From Bacteroidota bacterium (GTDB lineage: Bacteria; Bacteroidota; Bacteroidia; CAILMK01; JACPUW01), in assembly GCA_016192035.1 (NCBI GenBank), contig JACPUW010000001.1:33090-97089 (forward strand): a DNA stretch of 64,000 bases, written 5' to 3'. Numbering within the stretch: position 1 is the stretch's first letter; each line of letters opens with the position of its first letter. Shown here piece by piece: positions 44,913 through 54,662 of this stretch. A program made the translations under genes and the position numbers. Below the pieces are notes generated by a model. The model saw only the letters and a program-made list of their open reading frames with translations, was not told the origin of the DNA and ran no database searches.

Positions 44913-45262
44913 CTGTCCATAGCACCGCCTAGCTAGCTACATAAGTTTAGCAGCTTTTTACAATGGGGCCAACCACCGCCTATTTGACCAATGCAAAGGG
45001 GCACTATATGTAAGGCATGGCAAGCGTAGGTGTGGCCAATGGAAATTTGCCCTATGGTATAAACAGGTTGCCTGTATGGCATTTACCGGGCCTACAGGTC
45101 AGGTAAGGTGGTTGTGCTTATATTCGCCTGTGTAATGAGTAATGCCGCACATAATGAGCTAATTAGCTTATAGTCAAACGTTGCCGGTAATGGTAAAAAG
45201 ACAACGACAGTGATCAATATGAACGACATTATTAACGAACTTAACGAAGCATAGGCAGCATA
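44885..45262. other. Gene-free stretch before the DUF1016 gene
   Basis: 378 bases with no convincing gene. It holds inverted repeats TAGCCT/AGGCTA (44882-44905, on the DUF4293 stop), CCTGTA/TACAGG (about 45069-45100) and the perfect palindrome AGCTAATTAGCT (45157-45168). From about 45110 base composition drops towards AT and GACAAC-like motifs appear, as in the DUF1016 gene, suggesting the left edge of an acquired segment lies here. Confidence 0.4.
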
Positions 45263-46282
45263 ATGGAAAACGCAGAAGACAAAGACTACATACAAACGCT
45301 TATTTCTCTAAAAGAAAGAATCTTACTAGCACAATACAATAGTTACAGTGCCGTAAATTCTGAGATGATATTGGCTTATCTGGATTTTGGTAAAACCATT
45401 TCAGAAAAAACAAAAACAGGCTGGGGAACATCGGTAATCAAGCAGTTATCGATTGACCTACAAGCAGAATTTATAGGCGTGAATGGCTTTTCGGAAAGAA
45501 GCCTTCGGCTTATGCGTTTTGTTTATGAAGAAATTGCAGAAAATTCAATTTGGCAACAAGCTGTTGCCAAATTGCACTGGGGACATACAGTAATGATTTT
45601 TAGCAAGATAAAAAACAAAGCCGCACGTGAATTTTATTTATAAAGGGCAAAATCCGAAGCCTGGAGCCGAAGCATTTTAGAAGAAAAGATTAGAATTGAT
45701 GCTTATGCCAACCATCAAAACTTTCAGCATAATTTTGATAAGGCACTTGCCACACAGGAAGTAGTAAACTATACATTGCAGTTTAAAGATGAGTACGACC
45801 TGTCGTTTTTGAACCTGGCCGACCACCATAACGAAAAACAACTCGAAAACGCCCTTGTAGCCAATATTACCAAAATGCTTGGGCAGTTTGGGGCTGATTT
45901 CGCTTTTATGGGGCAACAATTCCGCTTGGAATTGGACGACAAAGAATATTTCATCGACATTCTTTTTTACCACCGCAAACTTAAATCAATGATAGCCATA
46001 GAGCTGAAAATAAATGACTTCAAACCAGAATACAGCCAACAACTTAATTGGTATTTGCACCTACTTGACAAAACCGTAAAATACCCTGAAGACAAGCCCA
46101 GCATAGGCATACTGCTTTGCAAAACCAAAAGCCATCTTACAGTTGAGTATGCACTAGAGTTAGTTAACAAACCAATGGGGGTGGCCACTTACAGCTATGC
46201 ACAACTGCCCAAAGAAATTGCCCTTAGTTTGCCCAACGAAGAACAATTGTCCAATATTTTTATCACCGATTCAGACAAATGA
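45263..46282 (+). pseudogene. DUF1016/YhcG-type PDDEXK nuclease interrupted by an in-frame stop
   Basis: Two halves of one gene lie in the same frame, split only by a TAA at 45641-45643. Codons 1-126 form the DUF1016 N-terminal domain (LAQYNSYSAVNSEMILAYLD, GWGTSVIKQLSIDLQ, GFSERSLRLMRFVYEE). After the stop the frame stays open (RAKSEAWSRSILEEKIRID...) into the PDDEXK nuclease domain with YFIDILFYHR and AIELKI, the D...ExK active site. A CAA-to-TAA change would explain it. Intact relatives are about 330-350 residues, which fits 339 codons. The region is much more AT-rich than its neighbours. A restart at 45776 could still yield the nuclease half. Confidence 0.8.
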
Positions 46283-46485
46283 ACTGCATAGGGGGCCAAG
46301 ATAGGATAGAAGTAGGGTTGGGAGCGGTTTGCTTTTACTCAAAAGGCAAGAAACTACCTGTTTTGTCAAATGTTTTATCACAATAGTAATAAGGTTCCTT
46401 ACGTGAATATCCATATTTTAACCAAAAAACCCCTTTAACCCCAGCGTCTTAGGCGGCGAGGTGGGCGTGATTTTCGCGTTGTATA

Positions 46486-46907
46486 GGTAGTTGGGGCCTT
46501 GCGCAGCGACCTGGTGAGCGGGGGTGCCGTGGTGGACCGGGTAGGGAATGCGTATGTGGCCGTACTGTCCATTCTGGGCGGCGGCTTGGCCATAGGTGCC
46601 ATTTTTCTTTACCGGCGGCGGCACATGCAGGTGCGCATAGCCAGGCTGGCAGGCCTGTGCATAGCCGCGCTCACCACGGCCATGCTTTTTTTGGCGGTAG
46701 ATTCAGCAAAGCATATGGAGAGTGTGCGTGCACTGATGGGCGCTGAAGAGCCACAGGGGCAGTATGGGCTGGGGGCGTGGTTGCCCCTGGCCGACATAGC
46801 ACGGGGTTTTTGGCAGCGCGGGCCATAGTGCGCGAGAAGCCAAGGTGCGCTCTGCCAGCAGGCAGAGATAGCCGATTGGCCCACCGTAGGCCAAAGTGAA
46901 AACGACA
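46486..46907 (+). pseudogene. Truncated, frameshifted DUF4293 copy (direct repeat copy 2)
   Basis: Matches 44497-44912 nearly base for base. It lacks the first 35 or so codons of the DUF4293 gene and has no start of its own in that frame beyond an internal ATG-like position. The 3' end is shifted: an extra T stretch before GGCAGCG and loss of a T in GCGCGATGAAG (here GCGCGAGAAG) bring an early stop at 46826-46828. The two copies flank the DUF1016 segment, so an insertion-duplication event is likely. Confidence 0.8.
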
Positions 46908-46962
46908 AGCGCAAGCCCCCCCAATATCTTTCCCCATCTTCCAAGCATTTAGCCCCGGCGCC

Positions 46963-48243
46963 CTACCCGCCCAAGTCAAGGCCTATATCCCGCCTATACA
47001 CCTTGCCCTCATACCGCACCGCCTCTATCTGGGCGTAGCATATGCCCAGCGCATCCCGTAGCGTATCGCCCAGCGCGCTCACCGCCATCACACGCCCGCC
47101 GGCAGTGGTCAGCACATGGTTTTCCAGGGCAGTGCCCGCGTGGTAAATCATGGCGCCAGCCACCGCACCGCCTATTTTTATCGCCTTCCCCTTGCTGTAT
47201 TCACCCGGGTACCCCGCCGATGCCAGCACCACCGTGGCGCAGGCCTGAGGGTATAGGTCCACCGCCGCTTGTGGGCCCAGCCCACCCCTGGCCGCCGCGT
47301 AGAGCAGCGGCAGCAAGTCGCTTTTTATCCTCGGCAGCACCGCCTCCGTTTCCGGATCCCCCATACGGCAGTTGTACTCTATCACATATGGTTCACCCGC
47401 CACACGCATCAAGCCAAAGTACAAAAAGCCCCTGTAGTCTATCCCATCGGCCCGAAGGCCCCGCATGGTGGGCCTAACTACCTGCGAATCTACTTTCTCC
47501 ATAAAATCCGCATCGGCATACCACACCGGCGACACCGCGCCCATGCCCCCCGTATTCGGCCCGCTATCCCCTTCGCCCACCCGCTTATAGTCCTTGGCCG
47601 TGGGCAGCAGCACATAGTCCTTACCGTCACATACCGCAAACACCGATAACTCCCTCCCATCCAGATAATCCTCCACCACCACCTTGGCCCCCGCCGCGCC
47701 GTATTTGCCGTCCAGCAGCATGTCGCGCAGGGCATCCTCCGCCTCCCCGGGGGCCAGGCACACCCTCACCCCCTTGCCCGCCGCCAGGCCGTCGGCCTTC
47801 AGCACTATGGGCGCCCCCTTCCGGGCCACATACTCCGCCGCCTGCGCATACTCACTGCCGGCAAACGTGGCATAGCACGCCGTGGGTATGCCGTGACGCA
47901 GCATAAACCCTTTGGCAAAGTCTTTACTGCCTTCTAGTTGGGCCGCCATTTTGTTGGGCCCAAACACCGGCACCTCACAGGTCCGGGCATCGGCGCCCAA
48001 ATAGTCCACCAACCCGGCCACCAGGGGAGACTCCGGCCCCACCACCACAAAATCAATTTTGTTAACATGAACATAACCCGCCAGCTGATCAAAATTCATG
48101 GGGTCTATCTGCACCGGCTCCGCCACCCCCACCGTACCTCCGTTGCCAGGGGCCATAAACACCCGTTCACAGGCCTTGCTCTGTGAAATCTTGTGTGCCA
48201 GCGCATGCTCCCGGCCACCCGAGCCTATGATCAATACTTTCAT
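46963..48243 (-). CDS. purD: Phosphoribosylamine-glycine ligase (GAR synthetase)
   Basis: 426 residues from the ATG at 48243 ([16 protein letters not shown]); the frame is open further upstream but the extra residues are not family-like. ATP-grasp enzyme of purine synthesis joining glycine to phosphoribosylamine. Motifs: [39 protein letters not shown] (ATP-binding), [12 protein letters not shown] and [12 protein letters not shown]. Length is normal. The coding region is visibly richer in G+C than the flanks (one 60-base line about 70% by count), unlike the AT-rich segment next to it. A TAnnTTTG element lies 25 bases upstream of the start. Confidence 0.95.
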   Translation of the reverse strand: MKVLIIGSGGREHALAHKISQSKACERVFMAPGNGGTVGVAEPVQIDPMNFDQLAGYVHVNKIDFVVVGPESPLVAGLVDYLGADARTCEVPVFGPNKMAAQLEGSKDFAKGFMLRHGIPTACYATFAGSEYAQAAEYVARKGAPIVLKADGLAAGKGVRVCLAPGEAEDALRDMLLDGKYGAAGAKVVVEDYLDGRELSVFAVCDGKDYVLLPTAKDYKRVGEGDSGPNTGGMGAVSPVWYADADFMEKVDSQVVRPTMRGLRADGIDYRGFLYFGLMRVAGEPYVIEYNCRMGDPETEAVLPRIKSDLLPLLYAAARGGLGPQAAVDLYPQACATVVLASAGYPGEYSKGKAIKIGGAVAGAMIYHAGTALENHVLTTAGGRVMAVSALGDTLRDALGICYAQIEAVRYEGKVYRRDIGLDLGG

Positions 48244-48267
48244 CGTTTTCTTTTTGGTGCCTGCCGG

Positions 48268-48275
48268 CAAAGGTA
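48268..48275 (-). promoter_or_regulatory. Candidate -7 element for purD
   Basis: TACCTTTG on the minus strand, matching TAnnTTTG, 24 bases before the purD ATG. No -33 TTG at standard spacing. Confidence 0.4.
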
Positions 48276-48351
48276 ACCGTACCCGTTCAGGCTTTTCTAC
48301 CCAGTTTGAGCACCTGTGTTGCACGTGGAAATTTGGGTATTTTCGCAGCGT

Positions 48352-49056
48352 ATGGAAACCCCACTCAGGTACGCCAACCAACTAAAAGTCACAGGTTTTA
48401 CCCATCACCACCAGCGCATCATCCAGCATGCACGGGTACTGGTGGTGGGTGCCGGCGGACTCGGCTGCCCAGTACTCTTGCAGCTCTCCGCACTCGGCCT
48501 GGGCCACATCACCCTCTATGACCACGACCACATAGAAACCCACAACCTCAACCGCCAAACCCTGTACAGCGAACAGCACCTGGGCCAGCCCAAAGCCATC
48601 ACCGCCGCCGGCATATTGCGCGGGTTTAACCCCGACGTAGAAATCGTCCCCGTAGTTGAAATGTTGGGAACCAAGCAAATAGCATCCCTTGATGCCAAGT
48701 GGCAAGTGGTGGTTGACTGCACCGACAACATAGCTACCCGACACCTGCTCGACCACTTTTGCCAAACTCATGGCATTCCCCTCGTCTTTGGCGGTGTACG
48801 CATGTTGGAAGGACAGTTTGGCGTATTCAACTACCGGGGGGGGCCTTCCTTCTCAAAAGCATTTCCCGCCCATGGGCGCTTTGAACGAATTGAAGACTGC
48901 AATCTGCTGGGAACCTTTGCATTCGCCTGCCATATGGTGGCATCCTATCAAGTAAACGAGGTGTTTAAGATCATCACCGGCCTGGGCAGGGTCATGTCGG
49001 GCAAGGTCACCACCATCAACCTAGAATCGGTTACCCATTTCACCGTCGGCTTTTAG
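48352..49056 (+). CDS. ThiF/MoeB/HesA-family E1-like adenylyltransferase
   Basis: 234 residues from the ATG at 48352 (METPLRYANQLKVTGF); the frame opens earlier at 48316. It would adenylate the C-terminus of a ubiquitin-like sulfur carrier (ThiS or MoaD type). ATP-binding VLVVGAGGLGCPVLLQL, acidic DHDHIETHNLNRQTLY (Asp and Arg of the family), and VVDCTDNIATR. The zinc-binding CxxC pairs common in MoeB/ThiF are not evident. MoeB function would suit the molybdoenzyme encoded nearby, but the distance is 9 kb and no carrier gene is adjacent, so the pathway is undecided. Confidence 0.85.
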   Translation: METPLRYANQLKVTGFTHHHQRIIQHARVLVVGAGGLGCPVLLQLSALGLGHITLYDHDHIETHNLNRQTLYSEQHLGQPKAITAAGILRGFNPDVEIVPVVEMLGTKQIASLDAKWQVVVDCTDNIATRHLLDHFCQTHGIPLVFGGVRMLEGQFGVFNYRGGPSFSKAFPAHGRFERIEDCNLLGTFAFACHMVASYQVNEVFKIITGLGRVMSGKVTTINLESVTHFTVGF

Positions 49057-49127
49057 CCCACCTTTCTAAACAATCCCCATTTATTCACCCCCTTTCACAC
49101 AGCTTGCCTTACTTTGGGCCACCTATC

Positions 49128-52100
49128 ATGAAATCCATTCTCTCCATCCTCATTTTTTTGGGCATGGGTTATGGCCTCTCGGCCCAATACCAATTTATTG
49201 AAAACAAGGGACAATGGAACAAAAAGGTCTTGTTTAAGGCATTTGTGGATGCAGGTGAGGTCATGCTCGAAAATGACGGCATCCGCTTTCTTTTCTACAA
49301 CGGCCAACAGGTAGAAGCCCATCACAACCGCAGTTCATCAGACAGCATCCTGGACTGCCATGCCATCAAACTCCAGTTCATGGGCGCTCAAGATGCCAGT
49401 CAGGTTTTGACCGCCGTTAAGAACCCCACCCTGTTCAACTACTTCAGGGGCAACAACCCAAGCCGATGGGTTAACGGGGCGGCTGCCTATGAGCGCATCA
49501 CCCTGCGAAACGTGTATCCAGGAATTGACTTTGAACTCTACAGCTTCCAGTATAAAATCAAGTACAACTTCATAGTCCACCCCGGCGCACATCCATCTGA
49601 CATAGCCATGCGCTACCTGGGTGCCGATAGCCTGGCCCTGCGCCAAGGCAACCTGCACATAGCCACATCCCTGCGACCCCTGGTGGAAGAAAGGCCCTAT
49701 TGTTATCAAACACTTGCTGGCCAACGCACCGTGGAAATACCCTCGCATTTTGTGCTGGAAGGCGACGTGCTCCGCGTGGCACTTGACAAACCCCCCAAAA
49801 AATCATACCCACTCGTTGTTGACCCTACCCTGGTCTTTGCCACTTTTTCGGGCTCCACCGCCGACAACTTTGGTTTTACCGCCACCCACGACCTCGATGG
49901 AAACGCCTATTCGGGAGGTACCGTGTACTGGTTTGGATTTCCCGTTACCCTAGGCGCTTTTCAATTGTCCTGGCATGACGGCGTAGATGTGGACTCGTGG
50001 ATAGGCGACCTACGCCGCGACATAGGAATACTAAAATACAGCCCCGATGGAACTAAGCTATTGTACGCCACCTACCTGGGCGGTTCTCACAACGAAGACC
50101 CCCACAGCATGGTGGTCAATAGCGACAATGAACTGATCGTGTTTGGAAACACCGGTTCCAGTGATTTCCCCGTGTCCGTGAGCGCCTTCGATACCAGTTT
50201 CAATGGCGCTTATGATATTTTCCTGGCCCGGCTTTCCCCTGATGGATCCCGCTTGTTGGCTTCCACTTTTGTGGGAGGCAGGGGGCGTGACGGCCTCAAT
50301 GGCCAACAAATACTCGGTGGGTCAGGTAAGTCAAATACCAACCCTTTGGGTTTCAATTATGGCGACGAGTACAGGGGCGAAGTCCAAGTAGATGAATTTG
50401 ACCAGGTATATGTGGCTTCCGTGTCCACCTCCGACGATTTTCCCGTCACTTCTACCGCTTTTCAATACACCAAAAAGGGAAAACACGATGCCGTTGTGTT
50501 TTGTCTTGACAAAAAGCTCAGCGCGCTGCTCGGGGCAACCTATTTTGGCGGGGTTGAAAACGATGCCTGCTATGCCATAGGCTTTGATCCTGCCGGCAAC
50601 GTGGTAGTGGCCGGGGGCAGCAAAAGTCCAGGGCTTCCCTTTGTTACATCCGCGTTTCAGCCCGCACGGTACGGTCGGATTGACGGCATACTGGCCCGCT
50701 TTGACCCTAAGCTCGAAAAACTCCTTTCAGGCACCTACTTCGGCATGGCCAATAGAGACCAGGCATATTTCCTCCAAACCGACGAACTCGGTGGGGTCCA
50801 CATTACTGGCCAGACTTTTAGCGACACTTTTTACCATGTCAATGCCAAATACCACACCCCTGCGGGCAAACAGTACCTGGCGGGGTTCGACACCACTTTC
50901 ACCCAGCTGCACTATGCTGCCACCTTTGGTTCGGGAAGGCAGGAACCTGACCTGTCCCCCAGTGCCTTTTTGGTTGACCAGTGCGGTAGGCTTTACCTTA
51001 CCGGGTGGGGTGGCCGGGCCAATTTTGGCGGATGGGCCAGCGACCTGCCCATTCCCAATCCTTCCACAGCAATCAAGAGCCAAACCAAGGGCTCCGATTT
51101 TTACCTGGCCGTATTTGGTGCCGGTATGGATAACATTCTGTATGGTAGCTACTTTGGCGGTGATACCGCCGCTGAACACGTGGACGGCGGCACCAGCCGA
51201 TATAACCGCGCAGGCATAGTATATCAGTCGGTGTGCGCCGGCTGTGGGGCGGGCTCATCTGATTTTCCGGTCACCAAAGGGGTGGTGAGCGAAACAAACA
51301 ACGCGGCTACCGGCAACCTCTGCAACAATGCCCTGTTCAAACTCGACTTTGACGCGCCAGTGCTGTTCGCCGATTTTGATGTGTTGCCCGCCTACTGCCA
51401 TGGCACCACCATACAGCCCATAAACCGCAGCACCAACGCCCTGGACTATGCTTGGGACTTTGGCGACGGGAATACCTACACCACCGCCAGCCCCACACAC
51501 CAGTACGCCGACACGGGGCAATATACCATAACGCTCATAGTGAGCAATATATACTCCTGTCCGGGCAAGGATACCTTTACACGCACCGTTTGGCTCTATA
51601 CGCGTTCGGGTGCAGGCTTTACCACCGCTGCCGATGCCTGTGGACGCGTATATGACTTTATCAATACCAGCAACCCAGCCCAAACCTTTCACTGGGCATT
51701 TGGTGATGGAAAGCATTCCAAGTATATAGAGCCCAGTCATATATACGCCGATACAGGGAAATATACCGTGCGACTGCTCACCGACTCCGGCACCTCTTGC
51801 GCCGACTCTGCTTTTTTGCCAATTGTGGTAGGGGGCACCCATGCCAATTTTAATTTTCTAACCGATAGCTGTGGCCGGTATGTTTCCTTTTTCGACAAGT
51901 CTAACGGGGCTTTTTCTTGGTACTGGACCATGGAACCGGGGGTGTTTGACACAGACAATAACCCCAGCCATGCCTTTAGCGATACGGGGACCTATACCGT
52001 AAGCCTGGTAATCAACAAGGGACATGTATGCAGCGACAGCCTGGCAAGAAAAGTGAAGGTTAAGATATTCAATAGATTGGCCGATATGTCCCTCGCCATA

Positions 52101-53516
52101 GATAGCTGCTCGTTTACCGGGTTGGCCATAGCCAATGGCCGCGCATGGTCAGGGTATAAGTGGATCCAACAAGATACCATTTGGGGCGATAGCCTGTTTT
52201 TTAATACCAATGGCCCAGGTCTTTACCCCATCACCCTAGTGGCCGACCCATTTTCTTTTTGCCCCGATACCACCGTGCGCTACCTGTCACTCGACCCCTT
52301 GCCGATATGCGATTTTGAAGTGGTGACAGATACCTGCTTATCAAAAATATATACGCTTAATAAGTCAATCAATGCCCACGCATATAGCTGGTGGGTAGAA
52401 GGGCTCAAGAGCACACAAGAAAACCCCACTTTTACCCTCACCGACACGGGGCTCTACCAGGTAGTATTGGTAGCCAACCCTTTTTCGGGTTGCGCCGATA
52501 CCCTGGTGGTCCCTGCCCATCTCCAGCGGCTGGGCTACGCCTTGTTTGGCGCTGAGGTGCTGCCCTGTAGCCAGCAGGTAGCCATCACCAATGAGTCGGT
52601 GAATGCCGACAGCCTTTTCTGGGTGTTAGGGCCAAAAGCAGGGCAAGTGCACTGGTCAAACGACACCCTGACCTTTGCATCGAAGGGATATAAGGTGCTT
52701 ACCCTCATTACCAATCCTGACGCAGGCGGCTGTAGTGACACCTTTGAACAAAAGTTTTATCTGCCACCCTCGCCCCAGGCCAATTTTCAACCATTCACCG
52801 ATACCTGTTTATCGGTCAGGGTATTTGAGCGACAGGGTTTGGACTATCCACGGGTACAATGGTACCTGGACAGCAGCCCAAGACAGCTAGGGGATACCCT
52901 GCGCATACAGTTGGCCGATACCTTGGGGCATTTGGTGAAGCTAGAGGTGACCGACAGCAACGGTTGCACAGATACAATTTCTACTTGGCTACGCATCAGG
53001 CAATTGGAAAGGGCTGCCTTTGCGGCCAATATAGACAGTTGTACCGGTCAAGTAGAAGTGGAAAACCTTTCTGTGGGTGCTTTTTCCTATACTTGGTACC
53101 TGCAGGGCCAGGAATTTTCCCGGGATTTTCTGCCCAGGTTTGGCCTAGCTTCTATGCCCGAATATCAGGTATTGGCCCTTCGGATCAATGACGGTTATCC
53201 ATGTGCGGATTCTACATCAAGAGAGCTGTATTTCCATATGCTGCAGCCCCATGAGCTTGAAGTGCCCAATGTGATAAGCCCTAACGGCGATGGCAAAAAC
53301 GACCTTCTATACCTGCCCTACATAACCAACCATTGCTATGATGCCAAACTGGAGATATTTAACCGCTGGGGGGTGAAGGTGTATGAAGCCCAGGGCAAAG
53401 AGCTGGCTTGGGATGCCAAAAACACAGCGGGAAGCGGCTTAAATCCAGGGGTTTATTATTACTTCCTTACCATAGGCGACCATGTGGGCCACGGCAGTAT
53501 CACGGTGGTGCGCTAG
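49128..53516 (+). CDS. Giant secreted PKD/SBBP-repeat protein with T9SS type B C-terminal domain
   Basis: 1462 residues from the ATG at 49128 (MKSILSILIFLGMGYGLSAQ, signal peptide, then QYQFIENKGQW). Residues to about 240 form the ENKGQW-type N-terminal domain, followed by SBBP/beta-propeller-like repeats to about 660 (recurring YATYLGG/ATYFGGV and DFPVT motifs), then PKD-type domains (YAWDFGDGNTY, HWAFGDGKHS, each followed by YADTG) and further Ig-like repeats. The last 85 residues (VPNVISPNGDGKND, then EIFNRWGVKVYEA) are the gliding-motility-associated CHU_C domain that directs type IX secretion. It is expected at the cell surface or outside; adhesion is a common but unproven role. The annotation pipeline start 24 bases earlier is less likely. 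Confidence 0.9.
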   Translation: MKSILSILIFLGMGYGLSAQYQFIENKGQWNKKVLFKAFVDAGEVMLENDGIRFLFYNGQQVEAHHNRSSSDSILDCHAIKLQFMGAQDASQVLTAVKNPTLFNYFRGNNPSRWVNGAAAYERITLRNVYPGIDFELYSFQYKIKYNFIVHPGAHPSDIAMRYLGADSLALRQGNLHIATSLRPLVEERPYCYQTLAGQRTVEIPSHFVLEGDVLRVALDKPPKKSYPLVVDPTLVFATFSGSTADNFGFTATHDLDGNAYSGGTVYWFGFPVTLGAFQLSWHDGVDVDSWIGDLRRDIGILKYSPDGTKLLYATYLGGSHNEDPHSMVVNSDNELIVFGNTGSSDFPVSVSAFDTSFNGAYDIFLARLSPDGSRLLASTFVGGRGRDGLNGQQILGGSGKSNTNPLGFNYGDEYRGEVQVDEFDQVYVASVSTSDDFPVTSTAFQYTKKGKHDAVVFCLDKKLSALLGATYFGGVENDACYAIGFDPAGNVVVAGGSKSPGLPFVTSAFQPARYGRIDGILARFDPKLEKLLSGTYFGMANRDQAYFLQTDELGGVHITGQTFSDTFYHVNAKYHTPAGKQYLAGFDTTFTQLHYAATFGSGRQEPDLSPSAFLVDQCGRLYLTGWGGRANFGGWASDLPIPNPSTAIKSQTKGSDFYLAVFGAGMDNILYGSYFGGDTAAEHVDGGTSRYNRAGIVYQSVCAGCGAGSSDFPVTKGVVSETNNAATGNLCNNALFKLDFDAPVLFADFDVLPAYCHGTTIQPINRSTNALDYAWDFGDGNTYTTASPTHQYADTGQYTITLIVSNIYSCPGKDTFTRTVWLYTRSGAGFTTAADACGRVYDFINTSNPAQTFHWAFGDGKHSKYIEPSHIYADTGKYTVRLLTDSGTSCADSAFLPIVVGGTHANFNFLTDSCGRYVSFFDKSNGAFSWYWTMEPGVFDTDNNPSHAFSDTGTYTVSLVINKGHVCSDSLARKVKVKIFNRLADMSLAIDSCSFTGLAIANGRAWSGYKWIQQDTIWGDSLFFNTNGPGLYPITLVADPFSFCPDTTVRYLSLDPLPICDFEVVTDTCLSKIYTLNKSINAHAYSWWVEGLKSTQENPTFTLTDTGLYQVVLVANPFSGCADTLVVPAHLQRLGYALFGAEVLPCSQQVAITNESVNADSLFWVLGPKAGQVHWSNDTLTFASKGYKVLTLITNPDAGGCSDTFEQKFYLPPSPQANFQPFTDTCLSVRVFERQGLDYPRVQWYLDSSPRQLGDTLRIQLADTLGHLVKLEVTDSNGCTDTISTWLRIRQLERAAFAANIDSCTGQVEVENLSVGAFSYTWYLQGQEFSRDFLPRFGLASMPEYQVLALRINDGYPCADSTSRELYFHMLQPHELEVPNVISPNGDGKNDLLYLPYITNHCYDAKLEIFNRWGVKVYEAQGKELAWDAKNTAGSGLNPGVYYYFLTIGDHVGHGSITVVR

Positions 53517-53517
53517 C

Positions 53518-54000
53518 TTATTTCCAGAACTGGAGCATCTTAAGGGCATCGTTGGGGTTCACGCCCAAGAATTGGTACAGAAAATAAAAAAGGGAAGAAT
53601 AGAGGCTAAAAGACACAAACATGTACAGGAAGACCTTTTTGGAGTTTTGCTCTATGGTGCCCGCCAGAATGGTGCCTATGGGCACTTGGAGCAGTACGGG
53701 AGTGAGTAGGGCCACCCCCGTTAGGCCAAACCTTTTCCTAAAGACTACCAAACGGCGCATCTTTTTGTTTATCTTTATTTTAGTGGGGTCTATGCCGCGC
53801 TTTTTCTTTATGTAGTACAGCACTTCCATAAGGAGCAGGTCATAGGCCACCACGCCTATCATGCCCCCGCCTATGGTAGTGGCAAAGTAGGTAAAAGCCC
53901 CCCAGCCATTGCCCAGGTTCACCACGGCCACCGCCACCCCTGCCAAATACTTAGTAGTTGACAGGGCCATAACAATCAGTATGTTAACCCATAATGACAT
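53518..54000 (-). CDS. Small integral membrane protein of unknown function
   Basis: 160 residues with about four hydrophobic segments: NILIVMALSTTKYLAGVAV, FTYFATTIGGGMIGVVAYDL, GLTGVALLTPVLLQVPIGTIL and FLYMFVSFSLYSSLFYFLY. Between the second and third is a very basic loop (KKKRGIDPTKIKINKKMRR), probably cytoplasmic. The GVALLTPVLLQVPIGT stretch recalls DedA/small multidrug-export-like proteins, but I cannot assign a family. It is convergent with the T9SS gene (stop codons one base apart) and 8 bases after the upp stop side. Confidence 0.55.
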   Translation of the reverse strand: MSLWVNILIVMALSTTKYLAGVAVAVVNLGNGWGAFTYFATTIGGGMIGVVAYDLLLMEVLYYIKKKRGIDPTKIKINKKMRRLVVFRKRFGLTGVALLTPVLLQVPIGTILAGTIEQNSKKVFLYMFVSFSLYSSLFYFLYQFLGVNPNDALKMLQFWK

Positions 54001-54008
54001 GCGTGCGG

Positions 54009-54662
54009 TTATACTTTCGTTCCAAAAGCCAGGTCTCCGGCATCGCCCAAACCGGGTACAATGTACGCGTGTGCATTCAGTTCGGGGTCTATGGCGCAGG
54101 TGTAGTGCACCACGCCCGGGGCATGGCGCCTCACATAGTCTATGCCGGCAACAGAGGCAAACACTGAGGCAAAAATGACCTTTTGAGGCTTGGTTCCCTC
54201 AATTATTTTTTGGTAACAGGCTATCATGCTCCTCCCAGTGGCACACATGGGGTCCACCACCAGGAGTGTTTTGCCATCGAGCGGCGGTTTGGCCTCGTAG
54301 CCGGTAACTATTTCAAAATTGCCCTGGGCATCATACCGCCTAAAGGCCGACACAAAAGCCGCCGATGCGCGGGGCAGGGCGCGCAACATGCCAGACTGCA
54401 GGGGTAGGGCGGCCCGCAAAATGGCTGCTACCACCAATTGCTCTGATAGGGTGTGGACAGTGGCCGCTGCCAGGGGTGTTTCTATGCTTATGGTGTGGTA
54501 GTGCAGTGATTTGGAAATCTCATAGGCCATGATAAAACCCACTGATTCCATGTTGTCCCTAAACCGCCTTTGGTCGGTTTGCCTATCCTTGTGTCGCATG
54601 TCCAGGAGCCATTCACTAAGCAGGCTATGGGTGGCACCAAGTTCTATTACATTCTGTTCCAT
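54009..54662 (-). CDS. upp: Uracil phosphoribosyltransferase
   Basis: 217 residues. Salvages uracil with PRPP to UMP. Features: LRHKDRQTDQRRFR-type N-terminal region, ILRAALPLQSGMLRALP (UPRTase 'RAG..m..g' region, here diverged), PRPP loop LLVVDPMCATGRSM, and a C-terminal uracil-binding part IDPELNAHAYIVPGLGDAGD. Length and final motif are typical. It overlaps the GNAT-like gene upstream by 16 bases. Confidence 0.9.
   Translation of the reverse strand: MEQNVIELGATHSLLSEWLLDMRHKDRQTDQRRFRDNMESVGFIMAYEISKSLHYHTISIETPLAAATVHTLSEQLVVAAILRAALPLQSGMLRALPRASAAFVSAFRRYDAQGNFEIVTGYEAKPPLDGKTLLVVDPMCATGRSMIACYQKIIEGTKPQKVIFASVFASVAGIDYVRRHAPGVVHYTCAIDPELNAHAYIVPGLGDAGDLAFGTKV

Noticed and set aside
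44885-45262. Integron attC-like or insertion-sequence end
   Set aside because: Inverted repeats are short, no core GTTRRRY/RYYYAAC pair and no transposase or integrase is present.
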